64,000 nt of DNA. It comes from Psychrosphaera saromensis. Its GTDB lineage: Bacteria > Pseudomonadota > Gammaproteobacteria > Enterobacterales > Alteromonadaceae. Both the position numbers and the translations under genes were made by a program. Positions 1 to 8,673 of the stretch are shown here, piece by piece; position 1 is the first letter of the stretch, and every line of letters starts with the position of its first letter. Below the pieces are notes generated by a model. The model was not told where the DNA came from. It was given only the letters and a program-made list of their open reading frames with translations, and ran no database searches. The DNA lies in contig NZ_MSCH01000003.1 in the NCBI RefSeq assembly GCF_002954545.1, forward strand, positions 1,638,824 through 1,702,823, given 5' to 3'.

Positions 1-1
1 T

Positions 2-802
2 TCTGCCGAAAGTGTGGCGAGTCAATACGTTGAGTTTTTAGCCGCCGGTTTCCATATAGTAACGCCAAACAAAAAAGCCAACACGGGCAGCATGGCTTAC
101 TACAGCGAGCTAAGAGAAACTGCGCAATTAACTATGCGTCGCTTTTTATATGAAACAACGGTTGGCGCAGGTTTACCAGTAATAGACACACTACAAGGTT
201 TGTTTAATGCAGGTGATGAATTGTTAGCATTTGAAGGTATATTGTCAGGTTCTTTGTCTTACATATTTGGCAAAATAGACGAAGGCGATACGTTGTCAGA
301 AGCCACAATAGGCGCGAAAGAATTAGGTTACACAGAGCCAGATCCACGTGATGATTTAAGCGGAATGGACGTAGCGCGTAAGTTATTGATCATGGCGCGT
401 GAATCAGGAATGGAACTTGAGTTATCAGACATAGAAATTGAATCTGTACTTGGAGATGATTTTGATTCCTCGGGTACTGTGGAAGAATTTTTAGCACGTT
501 TACCTGAGCTAGACCCAACATTTGAAGCGCTTAACCAAAATGCTAAATCAAACGGTGAAGTATTACGTTATGTTGGTGAAATCAAAGACGGTAAGTGTAA
601 AGTTAAAGTTGCCTCAGTAGGGCCAGATAACGCTTTGTATGCTGTTAAAAATGGTGAAAATGCATTGGCAATTCACAGTGCATATTATCAGCCAATTCCA
701 ATTGTATTGCGCGGATATGGCGCAGGTGCAGCCGTTACCGCAGCCGGTGTATTTGGCGATGTAATGAGAACATTAAGCTGGCAACAAGAAGTGATGCTTT
801 AA
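2..802 (+). CDS. thrA: Bifunctional aspartokinase/homoserine dehydrogenase I, C-terminal part (5' end outside window)
   Basis: This is the homoserine dehydrogenase end of ThrA, which reduces aspartate semialdehyde to homoserine in threonine synthesis. The frame is open from base 2, so an apparent GTG start at 14 is internal and the gene is cut by the window edge. The visible 267 residues contain the catalytic and substrate-binding stretch of the family: VTPNKKANT near the left edge, [23 protein letters not shown] and [15 protein letters not shown], all very close to the enterobacterial enzyme. The aspartokinase half lies upstream and cannot be assessed. thrB starts two bases after the stop, so the two are translationally coupled in a thrABC operon. 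Any leader peptide or attenuator would also be upstream. Identification is secure. Confidence 0.97.
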   Translation, partial: SAESVASQYVEFLAAGFHIVTPNKKANTGSMAYYSELRETAQLTMRRFLYETTVGAGLPVIDTLQGLFNAGDELLAFEGILSGSLSYIFGKIDEGDTLSEATIGAKELGYTEPDPRDDLSGMDVARKLLIMARESGMELELSDIEIESVLGDDFDSSGTVEEFLARLPELDPTFEALNQNAKSNGEVLRYVGEIKDGKCKVKVASVGPDNALYAVKNGENALAIHSAYYQPIPIVLRGYGAGAAVTAAGVFGDVMRTLSWQQEVML

Positions 803-804
803 CT

Positions 805-1788
805 ATGTCTACTGCGAATATAAAAACAGATCTTATTGGGCGCAAAGCATCGGCTTATGCGCCAGCCAGTACAGGCAACGTGAGTGTTGGTTTTGATTTA
901 TTGGGCGCGGCATTAATCCGTGTAGACCAAAAACCTTTGGGTGATACGGTTCATGTTGAATTTGCAGAGCAAGACCAGTTAATAAACTCAGGTGAATTTG
1001 CTCATGTGTGCCCACCAGATAAAAATCAGAACTTAGCTTGGATAGCATATTCGCTATTTAAAAATAAATTAACCAACCCTGAGCAATTTCCAGCGGTAAA
1101 GATGGAGCTCGTTAAGTCTTTGCCTGTTGGGAGTGGTTTAGGTTCAAGTGCTTGTTCTGTCGTGGCAAGTTTAACAGCGTTAAATCGTTTGTTCGACTTC
1201 CCATATACTGACCAAGAATTATTGGTGTTAATGGGTGAAGTAGAAGCAGGTGCCAGCGGCGACTTACATTATGACAATGTAGCGCCAAGTTATTTTGGTG
1301 GTTTGCAGTTAATGAGTCCGCATCAAGATACTCCTGTGATTAATCTGCCAAACCCAGATTCATGGTATTGGGTTGTGGCATTCCCTGGCTTTTCATTGCC
1401 GACCAAAGAAGCAAGAGAAGTATTACCAAAACAAGTTGATAAGTCGGTTGCTATCGACAACGCACAATACTTAGCTGCGTTTGTCGCTTATTTGTATCAA
1501 GGTGAACAAACCTTGGCAGCGAAAACCATTAAAGATGTTATTGCTGAACCATACCGAGCTGACTTAATTGCTGGATTTAAAACGTCAAAGCAATACTTAC
1601 TAGCACAAGATGCCTTAGCGGTTGGTATATCTGGAGCCGGACCTACGCTGTTTGCGTTAACCACAGATTTGACCAAAGCTCAGCAATACAAAGAATACCT
1701 TGAGCAAAACTATATCCTTGCAGATAAAGGATTTGTTCATATTTGCCAATGTGCAACATTGGGTGCAAAAGACATTCAGGTCGGATAA
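805..1788 (+). CDS. thrB: Homoserine kinase
   Basis: ThrB phosphorylates homoserine to O-phosphohomoserine, the step before threonine synthase. The 327-residue product has the usual family length. It shows the GHMP-kinase ATP-binding motif LPVGSGLGSSACS at about residues 104-116, an N-terminal YAPASTGNVSVGFDLLG segment typical of GHMP kinases, and a C-terminal GISGAGPTLFAL motif. It begins two bases after the thrA stop and lies 59 bases before thrC, so it is the middle gene of a thrABC operon. The ATG at 805 is the only sensible start because it sits directly behind thrA and gives the full N-terminus. Confidence 0.97.
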   Translation: MSTANIKTDLIGRKASAYAPASTGNVSVGFDLLGAALIRVDQKPLGDTVHVEFAEQDQLINSGEFAHVCPPDKNQNLAWIAYSLFKNKLTNPEQFPAVKMELVKSLPVGSGLGSSACSVVASLTALNRLFDFPYTDQELLVLMGEVEAGASGDLHYDNVAPSYFGGLQLMSPHQDTPVINLPNPDSWYWVVAFPGFSLPTKEAREVLPKQVDKSVAIDNAQYLAAFVAYLYQGEQTLAAKTIKDVIAEPYRADLIAGFKTSKQYLLAQDALAVGISGAGPTLFALTTDLTKAQQYKEYLEQNYILADKGFVHICQCATLGAKDIQVG

Positions 1789-1847
1789 ATAGTCGACTGA
1801 GTGCCATTCACCTATTAAATTAATTTAAGACGTAGAAAGAGGTAACC

Positions 1848-3122
1848 ATGCTGTTAGAGAATATAAAACATAATGATCAGCAGGTAAGTTTTGAGCAAGC
1901 GGTTAAACAAGGTTTAGGCCGCGACCAAGGTTTATTTTTTCCAAAACAGATAAAACCATTGTCTAATGTTGATGAGTTATTGGCATTACCATTTGTTAAA
2001 CGCAGCAGCATAATACTGTCGCATTTAATGGATAATGAAATTAGCCAAGCCGACCTAGAAGTGATGCTAACCAAAGCGTTTGAGTTTTCAGCTCCGCTTA
2101 AATACGTTAACGACAATATCTACAGCTTAGAATTATTTCATGGCCCAACGTTAGCATTTAAAGACTTTGGCGCACGTTTCATGGCGCAGTGTTTAAATCA
2201 GTTTAATCAACAAGGTGAGTTAACTATCTTAACGGCGACATCGGGTGATACTGGTGCAGCTGTTGCCCATGCGTTTCATGGCATAAAAGACATTCGTGTG
2301 GTTATCTTGTATCCAGAAAACAAGATCAGTCGCTTACAAGAGAAGATGTTTTGTACCTTAGGCGACAACATTGAAACTATCGCTGTAAAAGGCACGTTTG
2401 ATGATTGTCAGTCGCTAGTAAAAGCGTCGTTTGAAGACGCTGAGTTACGCAAAGAAATTGGTCTGAATTCAGCCAACTCTATCAACATCAGTCGTTTATT
2501 TGCTCAGGTTTGTTATTACTTTGAAGCGGTTGCTCAGCTTCCTTTAGAGCAACGTGATAAGTCAGTATTCTCAATTCCAAGTGGTAACTTTGGTAACTTA
2601 ACTGCTGGCATTATTGCCAAAGTATTAGGTTTACCAATTAAACGCTTTATTGCCGCGACTAATGAAAACGATACCGTGCCTCGTTTCTTATCAACCGGTG
2701 ATTGGGATCCTAAAGCAACGGTTGCCACGCTTTCAAATGCCATGGATGTAAGTGAACCAAATAACTGGCCGAGAATTCAGCACATGATGGACTTAGGTTG
2801 GTTTGATAAGAACTTACTTTCTTCAATCATGATTGACGAAGACTCAAGTCAATTAGCGGTTAAGCAACTTTATAAAAATGATTACGTGTCAGAGCCACAT
2901 GGCGCTATTGCGTATAAAGCATTAAAACACGGTTTGGCGGAAGATGAAGTTGGTGTGTTCTTAGGCACAGCGCATCCTGCTAAATTTAAAGAAAGTGTTG
3001 AGAATATTCTAGGTGAGTTAATTCCATTACCACCAGAATTAGCAGCTGTTGCCGGATTACCAATATTATCCGAAACAATGGACGCCGACTTTGATAAACT
3101 ACGCGCGTATTTAACTGCATAA
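1848..3122 (+). CDS. thrC: Threonine synthase
   Basis: ThrC is the pyridoxal-phosphate enzyme that converts O-phosphohomoserine to threonine. The 424-residue protein has the PLP-lysine motif HGPTLAFKDFGARF, with the lysine at about residue 105, and the phosphate-binding motif TATSGDTGAAVAHAF shortly after. The SGNFGNLTAG segment also fits the family. Length matches the short (E. coli-type) threonine synthases. An AGAGG ribosome-binding site seven bases before the ATG supports this start. It closes the thrABC operon. No convincing terminator hairpin follows; instead the heptamer repeat array begins about 35 bases downstream of the stop. Confidence 0.97.
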   Translation: MLLENIKHNDQQVSFEQAVKQGLGRDQGLFFPKQIKPLSNVDELLALPFVKRSSIILSHLMDNEISQADLEVMLTKAFEFSAPLKYVNDNIYSLELFHGPTLAFKDFGARFMAQCLNQFNQQGELTILTATSGDTGAAVAHAFHGIKDIRVVILYPENKISRLQEKMFCTLGDNIETIAVKGTFDDCQSLVKASFEDAELRKEIGLNSANSINISRLFAQVCYYFEAVAQLPLEQRDKSVFSIPSGNFGNLTAGIIAKVLGLPIKRFIAATNENDTVPRFLSTGDWDPKATVATLSNAMDVSEPNNWPRIQHMMDLGWFDKNLLSSIMIDEDSSQLAVKQLYKNDYVSEPHGAIAYKALKHGLAEDEVGVFLGTAHPAKFKESVENILGELIPLPPELAAVAGLPILSETMDADFDKLRAYLTA

Positions 3123-3157
3123 GTTAATGAACACTCTTTAGGGGCTAAGGTTTAGAT

Positions 3158-3276
3158 GCTCGTAGCTCGTAGCTCGGGTCTCGTAGCTCAAAACTAGAAA
3201 CTCGCAGCTCGAGTCTCGTAACTCGAACCTCGGTTCTCGAAACTCGAAACTCGCAGCTCGAAACTCGAAACTCTGA
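3158..3276. repeat. Array of 17 imperfect 7-bp tandem repeats
   Basis: Seventeen consecutive heptamers run without a single insertion or deletion between thrC and ung. The consensus is roughly (G/A)CTCG(A/T/C)A. Units such as actcgaa, gctcgta, actcgca and tctcgta recur, and only positions 1, 6 and 7 vary much. Two units are degenerate (gctcaaa, actagaa). Many units contain the palindrome TCGA. The minus strand is stop-free through the array, which creates a spurious 69-residue open frame with a seven-residue period (SFEFRAA, SFEFREP and so on). That is a mathematical result of a 7-bp unit rather than a gene. The class resembles the short tandemly repeated heptamers known from cyanobacteria; no function can be read from the sequence. 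Confidence 0.95.
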
Positions 3277-3377
3277 CGCTTGTAGGTGTTTATTAACAAT
3301 ATGCACCTGCAGCGTTTTTTGTTTTTTAAATACAAATAAAACGCCACGTATTTTAAACAGCTAAGGCGAAAAGTCTC

Positions 3378-4118
3378 ATGTCATTAACCTGGTCATCAGT
3401 AATAGCTCAAGAGCAGCAACAAACTTACCTTAAAGATACCTTAACCACAGTTGCTCAAGAAAGAGCGCAAGGGATTGATATTTTCCCGACCGATGAAGAC
3501 GTATTCTCTGCCTTTGATTTAACCGCCTTAAAAGACGTTAAAGTAGTGATCCTTGGTCAAGACCCTTATCACGGCGTTAACCAAGCTCACGGCTTGGCAT
3601 TCTCAGTAAAACCCGGTATTAAAGTTCCACCGTCACTGCGTAATATGTACAAAGAATTAGCCACTGACATAGATGGATTTACTATTCCGACACACGGCTA
3701 TTTGGTGGACTGGGCAAAGCAGGGCGTTTTAATGCTAAATACCGTTTTAACCGTACGTTCAGGACAAGCACATTCACATAAACATCTTGGCTGGGAACAA
3801 TTTACTGACAAAATCATAAGCACTTTAAACGAACAAAGAAGCGACTTAGTCTTTTTACTGTGGGGCAGTCATGCTCAGAAAAAAGCCGCGGCAATCGACA
3901 GCAATAAACACCATGTATTAAACGCACCACACCCATCACCACTATCTGCCCATCGCGGCTTTTTTGGCTGTAAACACTTCTCCAAAACCAATGAGATATT
4001 GGCCAAGCAGGGACAGTCTCAAATAGATTGGCAACCTAAACATGTATTGGATGATGCTCAAGTACAGGATCGAGGCCAGAAGCTAAAGCAAGAACAAAGA
4101 CAGCAAAGCTTGTTGTGA
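3378..4118 (+). CDS. ung: Uracil-DNA glycosylase
   Basis: Family 1 uracil-DNA glycosylase, which removes uracil from DNA in base excision repair. The catalytic water-activating motif GQDPYHG is present with its aspartate at about residue 62. The uracil-binding [10 protein letters not shown] and the DNA-intercalating loop [18 protein letters not shown] are also intact. At 246 residues it is about 20 residues longer than the E. coli enzyme. The extra length is a charged, glutamine-rich C-terminal tail (after about residue 220) with no recognisable motif. The ATG at 3378 is the natural start because MSLTWSSVI matches the family N-terminus. It appears to be transcribed alone, with the heptamer array just upstream of its promoter region. 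Confidence 0.97.
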   Translation: MSLTWSSVIAQEQQQTYLKDTLTTVAQERAQGIDIFPTDEDVFSAFDLTALKDVKVVILGQDPYHGVNQAHGLAFSVKPGIKVPPSLRNMYKELATDIDGFTIPTHGYLVDWAKQGVLMLNTVLTVRSGQAHSHKHLGWEQFTDKIISTLNEQRSDLVFLLWGSHAQKKAAAIDSNKHHVLNAPHPSPLSAHRGFFGCKHFSKTNEILAKQGQSQIDWQPKHVLDDAQVQDRGQKLKQEQRQQSLL

Positions 4119-4366
4119 TGTATTTCTATTAGTGTTTAGAAAGAAATAAAGCTGGTCCCAAAAGGCGTGTACTTTTCTATAGGAGATAAATCGAGTGTAT
4201 AAAGCAAACGTATTAGTTAGCAAAACCAATTGCTGTAATATCGTGTAATAACAATATTGAATTAGATAAGGTATGTTTCTTTAATTGTAGAATGAGCTTG
4301 ATTAGGCTTGTTGCGTAATACTTTAAATAGCTGTGTTATTTTTAGTTAATTATAAAGGAAATCAAA
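4119..4366. other. Intergenic stretch between ung and the FG-GAP lipoprotein gene
   Basis: I find no open frame with a ribosome-binding site and no strong hairpin here. The last 20 bases carry AAAGGAA ahead of the GTG start of the next gene. The remainder is AT-rich and presumably holds that gene's promoter. Confidence 0.6.
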
Positions 4367-6943
4367 GTGTTAAATATATTTCTAAAGTTCTGTACCTATG
4401 GCTTTTTAGGCCTCAAAAATCTATTTCGTAATAGTAAATATGTGTGTGTTGTTATTGCTTTTACTCTGACTTTATCTGCTTGTAGCAAAAATAATTCCGA
4501 TACAACAGCCCCAACCGATACAACAGACACAACCGATACAACAGACACAACCGATACAATAGCCCCAACCATCACATCTGGAACGGCAGCAGCTATTGAT
4601 GAAAACAGCGGTGCAGCGCAAATTATTTACACAGTAACCTCGGATGACAGCGCAGCAACATACGCATTATCTGGGACTGACAGTGCATTATTTACAATTG
4701 ATGCCAGCACAGGTGCCGTGACATTAACCGGTAATCCAGATTTTGAAGTTAAAAGCAGTTATAGCTTTACGGTAACCGCAACGGATGCGGCAGGTAATGA
4801 CTCGTCAATTACAGTTACACTAACAATAAATGATAAAACCGCGCCAACCATCACATCAGGAACGACAGTGGCGGCTATTGATGAAAACAGTGGTGCAGCG
4901 CAAGTTATTTATACCGCAACATCAGATGACAGCGCAGCAACCTACACATTATCTGGCACTGACAGTACATTATTTACAATAGATACCAGCACTGGTGCCG
5001 TCACATTAACTGGTAATCCAGATTTTGAAGTCCAAAGCAGTTATAGCTTTACGGTAACCGCAACGGATGAGGCAGGCAATAGCTCTTCACCAATCGCAGC
5101 AACATTGGCAATAAATGATATTGCTTTAGCTCCGTTTAGTCTTGGTAGTATTGCCCCCTCATCAGGTGAAATTAAAGAAATGACGTTAACTTGGGACTCT
5201 GCGGCTTTAAGTGCTGAGCAAAGTATCGCTTATACTATATGCGAAAAAGACACCACAAAAGATAACAATTGTAATGAATTAACCTCAGTAACGGATGTAT
5301 TAACCGCCAATACTACGGTAAGTAGTTTGGTGGATGCAATATCAGCGGATTATTTTGTTTTAGCGTCATTTAAAGGTGAATTTGAACCCTCTTCTGAAGC
5401 TAATTTAAGCGCAGATGATGTAAATAAAATGATTGGTTACTTTAAAGCCTCTAATACTAGTGCAGGTGATTTTTTTGGTCATAGCGTTGCATTAAGTGGT
5501 GATGGTCATACCTTGGCGATCGCGGCTTACTTCGAAAATAACAGTGCCAGCGGTGTTATTACCGACAAATCAGAGGTTAACGGTGATAAAGATGGCCTAA
5601 CAACAAATAACTCTGGTGCTGTTTACCTATTCAGTAATAGCAGTGGTAAGTGGGTACAAACGACTTATGTTAAAGCCTCTAACCCTGGAGCGGGTGATAA
5701 TTTTGGAGAAAGTGTAGCGCTTAATAATGATGGTACTATTTTAGCGGTTGGTGCTGTTTATGAACAAAATAGTGCATCTGCGGTTGGGGTTATTACCGAC
5801 GGCTCAGAAACTTCCGATGATAATGGGGGGGAAGCTTTCTCAGGTGCTGTGTACTTATTCAATAAGAATAATGATGTTTGGGCGCAAAGTGCTTATATAA
5901 AAGCCTCTACCCCTTTAGAGAATGGTACCTTTGGCGTTAGTGTTAAGTTAAGTGGAGATGGTACTATTTTAGCTGTTGGAGCTGATGAACAATCACTATC
6001 AGGCACAAGCCCAGGCCCAGGTGCAGTATATTTATTTAGTAATAGTGATGATGTTTGGACGCAAACCGCTTATTTAAAAGCCTCTAACCCTGGAAATGGC
6101 GATCGTTTTGGTTACAGTATTGCATTGAGTGATGATGGTGCAACGTTAGCAGTAGGCGCTTACCAAGAAGATAACAATGTAACCGGTGTCAATACCGATG
6201 GTTCAGAAATTGCCGGAGATGTTGCACATACTGTTAACGCAGGAGCGGTGTATTTATTCAATAAGAGTAGTGATGTTTGGTCACAAACGGCTTATGTAAA
6301 AGCCTCTAATACTGGTAGTAGTGACAATTTTGGTTACAGTGTTGCATTAAGTGGTGATGGTGCAACGTTAGCGGTAGGCGCTTACAACGAAGATTACAGT
6401 GTGACTGGTGTAACTACGAATAGCCCGACAGTTCATAACATAGATGATGGGGCCACTGAAAGAGCTGGTGCTGTGTATTTATTCAATAAGAATAATGATG
6501 TTTGGTCACAAACGTTTTATGTAAAAGCCTCTAACACTGAAGAAGAAGATGGTTTTGGTTACAGTGTTGCATTAAGTTTTGATGGTGCAAGGTTAGCGGT
6601 AGGTGCTTACGCAGAAGATAACAGTGTAACCGGTGTCATTACCGATGATTCAGAAGTTGCTAGAGATGTTATTTTAGAAAGTGACGCTGGAGCCGTGTAT
6701 TTATTCGATAAAAGTAGTGATGTTTGGTCACAAACAGCTTATGTAAAAGCCTCTAACACTGAAGAAGAAGATGGTTTTGGTAGCAGTCTTGCATTAAGTG
6801 GAGATGGTGCAACGTTAGCGGTAGGCGCTCCGCAGGAAGATAATGCTGCGACTGGTATAATCACCGATGGTTCAGAGAATGGAGTCACTGGAACGGGAGA
6901 TACTGGTACGTCTAATAATGCTGGTGCAGTTTACGTTTATTAA
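4367..6943 (+). CDS. Surface lipoprotein with two cadherin-like repeats and a seven-repeat FG-GAP-like propeller
   Basis: The GTG start has AAAGGAA about seven bases upstream. The 858-residue product begins with a hydrophobic segment ending in the lipobox LSAC (cysteine near residue 39), so it is a predicted lipoprotein. Next comes a low-complexity linker of DTT/DTTAPT units. Two near-identical cadherin-like repeats of about 93 residues follow (roughly 66-251), each with IDENSGAAQ and DFEV..SYSFTVTATD motifs. A linker domain then leads to seven repeats from about residue 360 to the end. Each reads approximately KASNxGxxDxFGYSVALSxDGATLAVGA...GAVYLF..W.QT, the FG-GAP/integrin-alpha style of beta-propeller. 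Seven repeats would close one propeller. Role unknown; adhesion or ligand binding at the cell surface is an inference. It appears monocistronic and is followed by two hairpins. Confidence 0.85.
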   Translation: MLNIFLKFCTYGFLGLKNLFRNSKYVCVVIAFTLTLSACSKNNSDTTAPTDTTDTTDTTDTTDTIAPTITSGTAAAIDENSGAAQIIYTVTSDDSAATYALSGTDSALFTIDASTGAVTLTGNPDFEVKSSYSFTVTATDAAGNDSSITVTLTINDKTAPTITSGTTVAAIDENSGAAQVIYTATSDDSAATYTLSGTDSTLFTIDTSTGAVTLTGNPDFEVQSSYSFTVTATDEAGNSSSPIAATLAINDIALAPFSLGSIAPSSGEIKEMTLTWDSAALSAEQSIAYTICEKDTTKDNNCNELTSVTDVLTANTTVSSLVDAISADYFVLASFKGEFEPSSEANLSADDVNKMIGYFKASNTSAGDFFGHSVALSGDGHTLAIAAYFENNSASGVITDKSEVNGDKDGLTTNNSGAVYLFSNSSGKWVQTTYVKASNPGAGDNFGESVALNNDGTILAVGAVYEQNSASAVGVITDGSETSDDNGGEAFSGAVYLFNKNNDVWAQSAYIKASTPLENGTFGVSVKLSGDGTILAVGADEQSLSGTSPGPGAVYLFSNSDDVWTQTAYLKASNPGNGDRFGYSIALSDDGATLAVGAYQEDNNVTGVNTDGSEIAGDVAHTVNAGAVYLFNKSSDVWSQTAYVKASNTGSSDNFGYSVALSGDGATLAVGAYNEDYSVTGVTTNSPTVHNIDDGATERAGAVYLFNKNNDVWSQTFYVKASNTEEEDGFGYSVALSFDGARLAVGAYAEDNSVTGVITDDSEVARDVILESDAGAVYLFDKSSDVWSQTAYVKASNTEEEDGFGSSLALSGDGATLAVGAPQEDNAATGIITDGSENGVTGTGDTGTSNNAGAVYVY
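4499..4570 (+). repeat. Four 18-bp tandem units in the lipoprotein linker
   Basis: Four in-frame 18-bp units (4499-4516, 4517-4534, 4535-4552, 4553-4570) encode the linker DTTAPT-DTTDTT-DTTDTT-DTIAPT. The two central units are identical and the outer two match each other closely. Because the unit is a multiple of three, gain or loss of units changes linker length without breaking the frame. Confidence 0.9.
4565..5120 (+). repeat. Two near-identical ~279-bp direct repeats (cadherin-like domains)
   Basis: The segment beginning ccaaccatcacatc at 4565 recurs at 4844 with very high nucleotide identity over about 275 bases. The second copy carries one extra codon near its start. Such similarity at third codon positions indicates recent duplication or ongoing gene conversion between the two domains. 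Confidence 0.85.
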
Positions 6944-7049
6944 GTAAATGGCTGATGTTGCAGTTTGGCGCTTAGTTCTTAGTTTTATGTGAATAAAGAG
7001 TTAACGTTTAGCTTTAAATAAGAAAACGTACTTAATGTAAAAACAAAAA

Positions 7050-7088
7050 AACGAGGTGTTGATTTTAATTTTTATTCTCAACCTCGTT
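7050..7088 (+). other. Hairpin downstream of the FG-GAP lipoprotein gene
   Basis: aacgaggt-g-ttga pairs with tcaacctcgtt across an AT-rich loop, giving an 11-12 bp stem with one bulged base. Only a weak T-run follows, so it may protect the 3' end or assist the stronger terminator just after it. The rest of 6944-7302 holds no recognisable gene. Confidence 0.55.
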
Positions 7089-7103
7089 CTCGTTTTAAAT
7101 ACA

Positions 7104-7138
7104 AAAGCCCATTCTGAAAAGACTGGGCTTTTTGTTTT
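7104..7138 (+). terminator. Intrinsic terminator after the FG-GAP lipoprotein gene
   Basis: AAAGCCCA (7104-7111) pairs with TGGGCTTT (7124-7131), followed by TTTTTGTTTT. This is a classic rho-independent terminator, placed between the lipoprotein gene and the promoter region of the next gene. Confidence 0.85.
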
Positions 7139-7302
7139 GGGTTCGTTTATTTTGTATGCTAATTCTAAAGTTAACTAAACTTTTGCCGAAAAAATAAATA
7201 ATATAATACGTGCGCGTTGCCTGAGTTTGTATAAGTAGCTGAGTATAAACAAGAGCACATAAACAACAGTATTTAAATAGTTTGTATTTTAAGGATAATA
7301 AT

Positions 7303-8064
7303 ATGAAAACGCTTCCTGTTAATATGTCTTCAATCCCTGTGTTCTCGCCAAGTTCAGCGAATGCGGCTACAAATAAAACGCAAACGGCTGAAGGCCAAGC
7401 AAGCCAAGTTGTATTTTCCTCTTCAGATGCACAACAAACACTCCCTTCACGTGAACAGCAAGAAAAAGCGTTATTGCAAGAGGCTAATTTCACTCAAGAA
7501 GTTAACCCCTACATAGAGTTAAGCCGGGTCGCGAGGGAGAAAGCGTGGGCTCACCAAGATAATGCCTCCCTCGCTTATACTATGATGGAAAAGGGTGTAC
7601 AGGAAGTAATGGAGACAATTGCTTTGGAAATGCCTAAAATTTTCACTAAGGACTTTGATTTCACCAGAACCGCAGAAGGCATAGAGATAGTTGACCATGA
7701 GTTAACTACAGAAAAGTATAATTATGTGAAATACCTAGCCAATAATAACCAAAATTTATTAGATGGTGCAGACAAGTTTAATCAATCTGTAGCAGATGCT
7801 AAAACCTATAGTTGGTATGAATCAAAAAATCAATCCAGAGATTTAAAAGATGAGCCTGTTTATAAAAAAGAGGCAATTGAAGGTCGAATAAATATAAAAG
7901 CCTATATGGAAGATTTATCTCAATTTATATGGGAATTAGGAAGCTCCTCTCCGGAACTTAGAAACGATAAAGCATACGATTTCAATTATATGAATAGAGG
8001 AATAGCTTCAGTTGATTACGATATGGTTGATACTGTTTATGCAGAGGTTTCTACTAAAGTTTAA
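7303..8064 (+). CDS. Uncharacterised protein, 253 residues
   Basis: I do not recognise this protein. A TTG in frame exists at 7282, but the ATG at 7303 has AAGGA seven bases upstream and is the better start. The first 60 or so residues are rich in Ser, Ala, Thr and Gln and look disordered (SPSSANAATNKTQTAEGQAS). The rest is acidic, Tyr/Asn/Lys-rich and probably helical, with segments such as YTMMEKGVQEVMETIALEMP. There is no signal peptide or transmembrane segment by eye, although the low-complexity N-terminus resembles those of some secreted or flagellum-associated proteins. The gene stands alone between two clear terminators, so context gives no hint of function. Confidence 0.75.
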   Translation: MKTLPVNMSSIPVFSPSSANAATNKTQTAEGQASQVVFSSSDAQQTLPSREQQEKALLQEANFTQEVNPYIELSRVAREKAWAHQDNASLAYTMMEKGVQEVMETIALEMPKIFTKDFDFTRTAEGIEIVDHELTTEKYNYVKYLANNNQNLLDGADKFNQSVADAKTYSWYESKNQSRDLKDEPVYKKEAIEGRINIKAYMEDLSQFIWELGSSSPELRNDKAYDFNYMNRGIASVDYDMVDTVYAEVSTKV

Positions 8065-8130
8065 GTTCGTTTTAATAAAAGTATTCCAATTTAATTGACC
8101 ATTAGATACATGATGCTGAAACGCAGATAC

Positions 8131-8165
8131 AAAAAAGCCTAATACGAATATTAGGCTTTTTTTAA
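8131..8165. terminator. Bidirectional terminator between convergent genes
   Basis: AAAAAGCCTAATA pairs with the complementary TATTAGGCTTTTT around a four-base loop, with A-run and T-run flanks on both sides. It serves the uncharacterised gene on the plus strand and the DUF3545 gene on the minus strand. Confidence 0.9.
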
Positions 8166-8176
8166 CTTTATCACTT

Positions 8177-8356
8177 TTAGTACTCTAACGATTCAAAGTC
8201 ATATTCCGACATGGGATCTATGCCATTTAATTCGTCTCTTAGTCGATATTTGTCCTTAATCGATTCAATTTCGCGCCACTTACTTTTTGACGGGCGTTTT
8301 TTAGAGGTAGTTTTAGTTTCAAGCGTAGTTTCAAGTATTTCAGCTAGACCTTCCAT
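8177..8356 (-). CDS. DUF3545 family small protein
   Basis: This is a short acidic/basic protein of 59-60 residues. The core KSKWREIESIKDKYRLRDEL and an acidic tail (MSEYDFESLEY) match the DUF3545 family of small gammaproteobacterial proteins as I recall it; the family has no assigned function. Two ATG codons lie in tandem (8359 and 8356). The AGGAGA ribosome-binding site sits only about two bases from the first and five from the second, so the second is preferred. It converges on the preceding gene across a shared terminator, and about 315 bases of non-coding sequence separate it from the EamA gene. Confidence 0.8.
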   Translation of the reverse strand: MEGLAEILETTLETKTTSKKRPSKSKWREIESIKDKYRLRDELNGIDPMSEYDFESLEY

Positions 8357-8359
8357 CAT

Positions 8360-8673
8360 GGTCTCCTTTTACTTTTATAATTATGTTGTTGTTAAAGAAT
8401 GTTTGTCTTTGCTTTTTATTAAACACTTACATAAAAGCTAATTAATAAAAGCTAATGAAAAACAGACCCTTTACAGCAGAGTTTTTTCTCTGCTCGCATT
8501 ACTGTTTACCACATTTATCCTAAATGTGAAATTTATTTGTCGCTTTTTTGTAAAAATATTGAACAAAAACTGAAACTTAATTGAACAATCTAGGGCGCAT
8601 TGAACATTTCAGCTGCCTGTTGTGGCAAATACTTTTAATACGCGTTTCTAATTTATGGTTCCTGCAAGTAGCG
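8360..8673. other. Intergenic region between DUF3545 and EamA genes
   Basis: AT-rich and without a supported gene. It contains a 7-bp hairpin (AGCAGAG 8475-8481 with CTCTGCT 8488-8494, T6 loop) that has no following T-run. The left part probably holds the DUF3545 promoter. The right part lies downstream of the EamA gene, for which I see no clear terminator. Confidence 0.55.

Noticed and set aside
3138-3347. 69-residue minus-strand open frame with a seven-residue repeat
   Set aside because: It is generated by the 7-bp DNA repeat, which lacks stops in every minus-strand frame. It has no ribosome-binding site and its N-terminal part is unlike a gene.
7095-7493. 132-residue minus-strand frame over the start of the orphan gene
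   Set aside because: It covers the terminator and the promoter of the gene at 7303, lacks a ribosome-binding site and reads as the antisense of a low-complexity coding region.
8475-8494. Seven-bp hairpin AGCAGAG/CTCTGCT with a T6 loop
   Set aside because: No T-run follows and it does not sit at a gene end, so no role can be supported.
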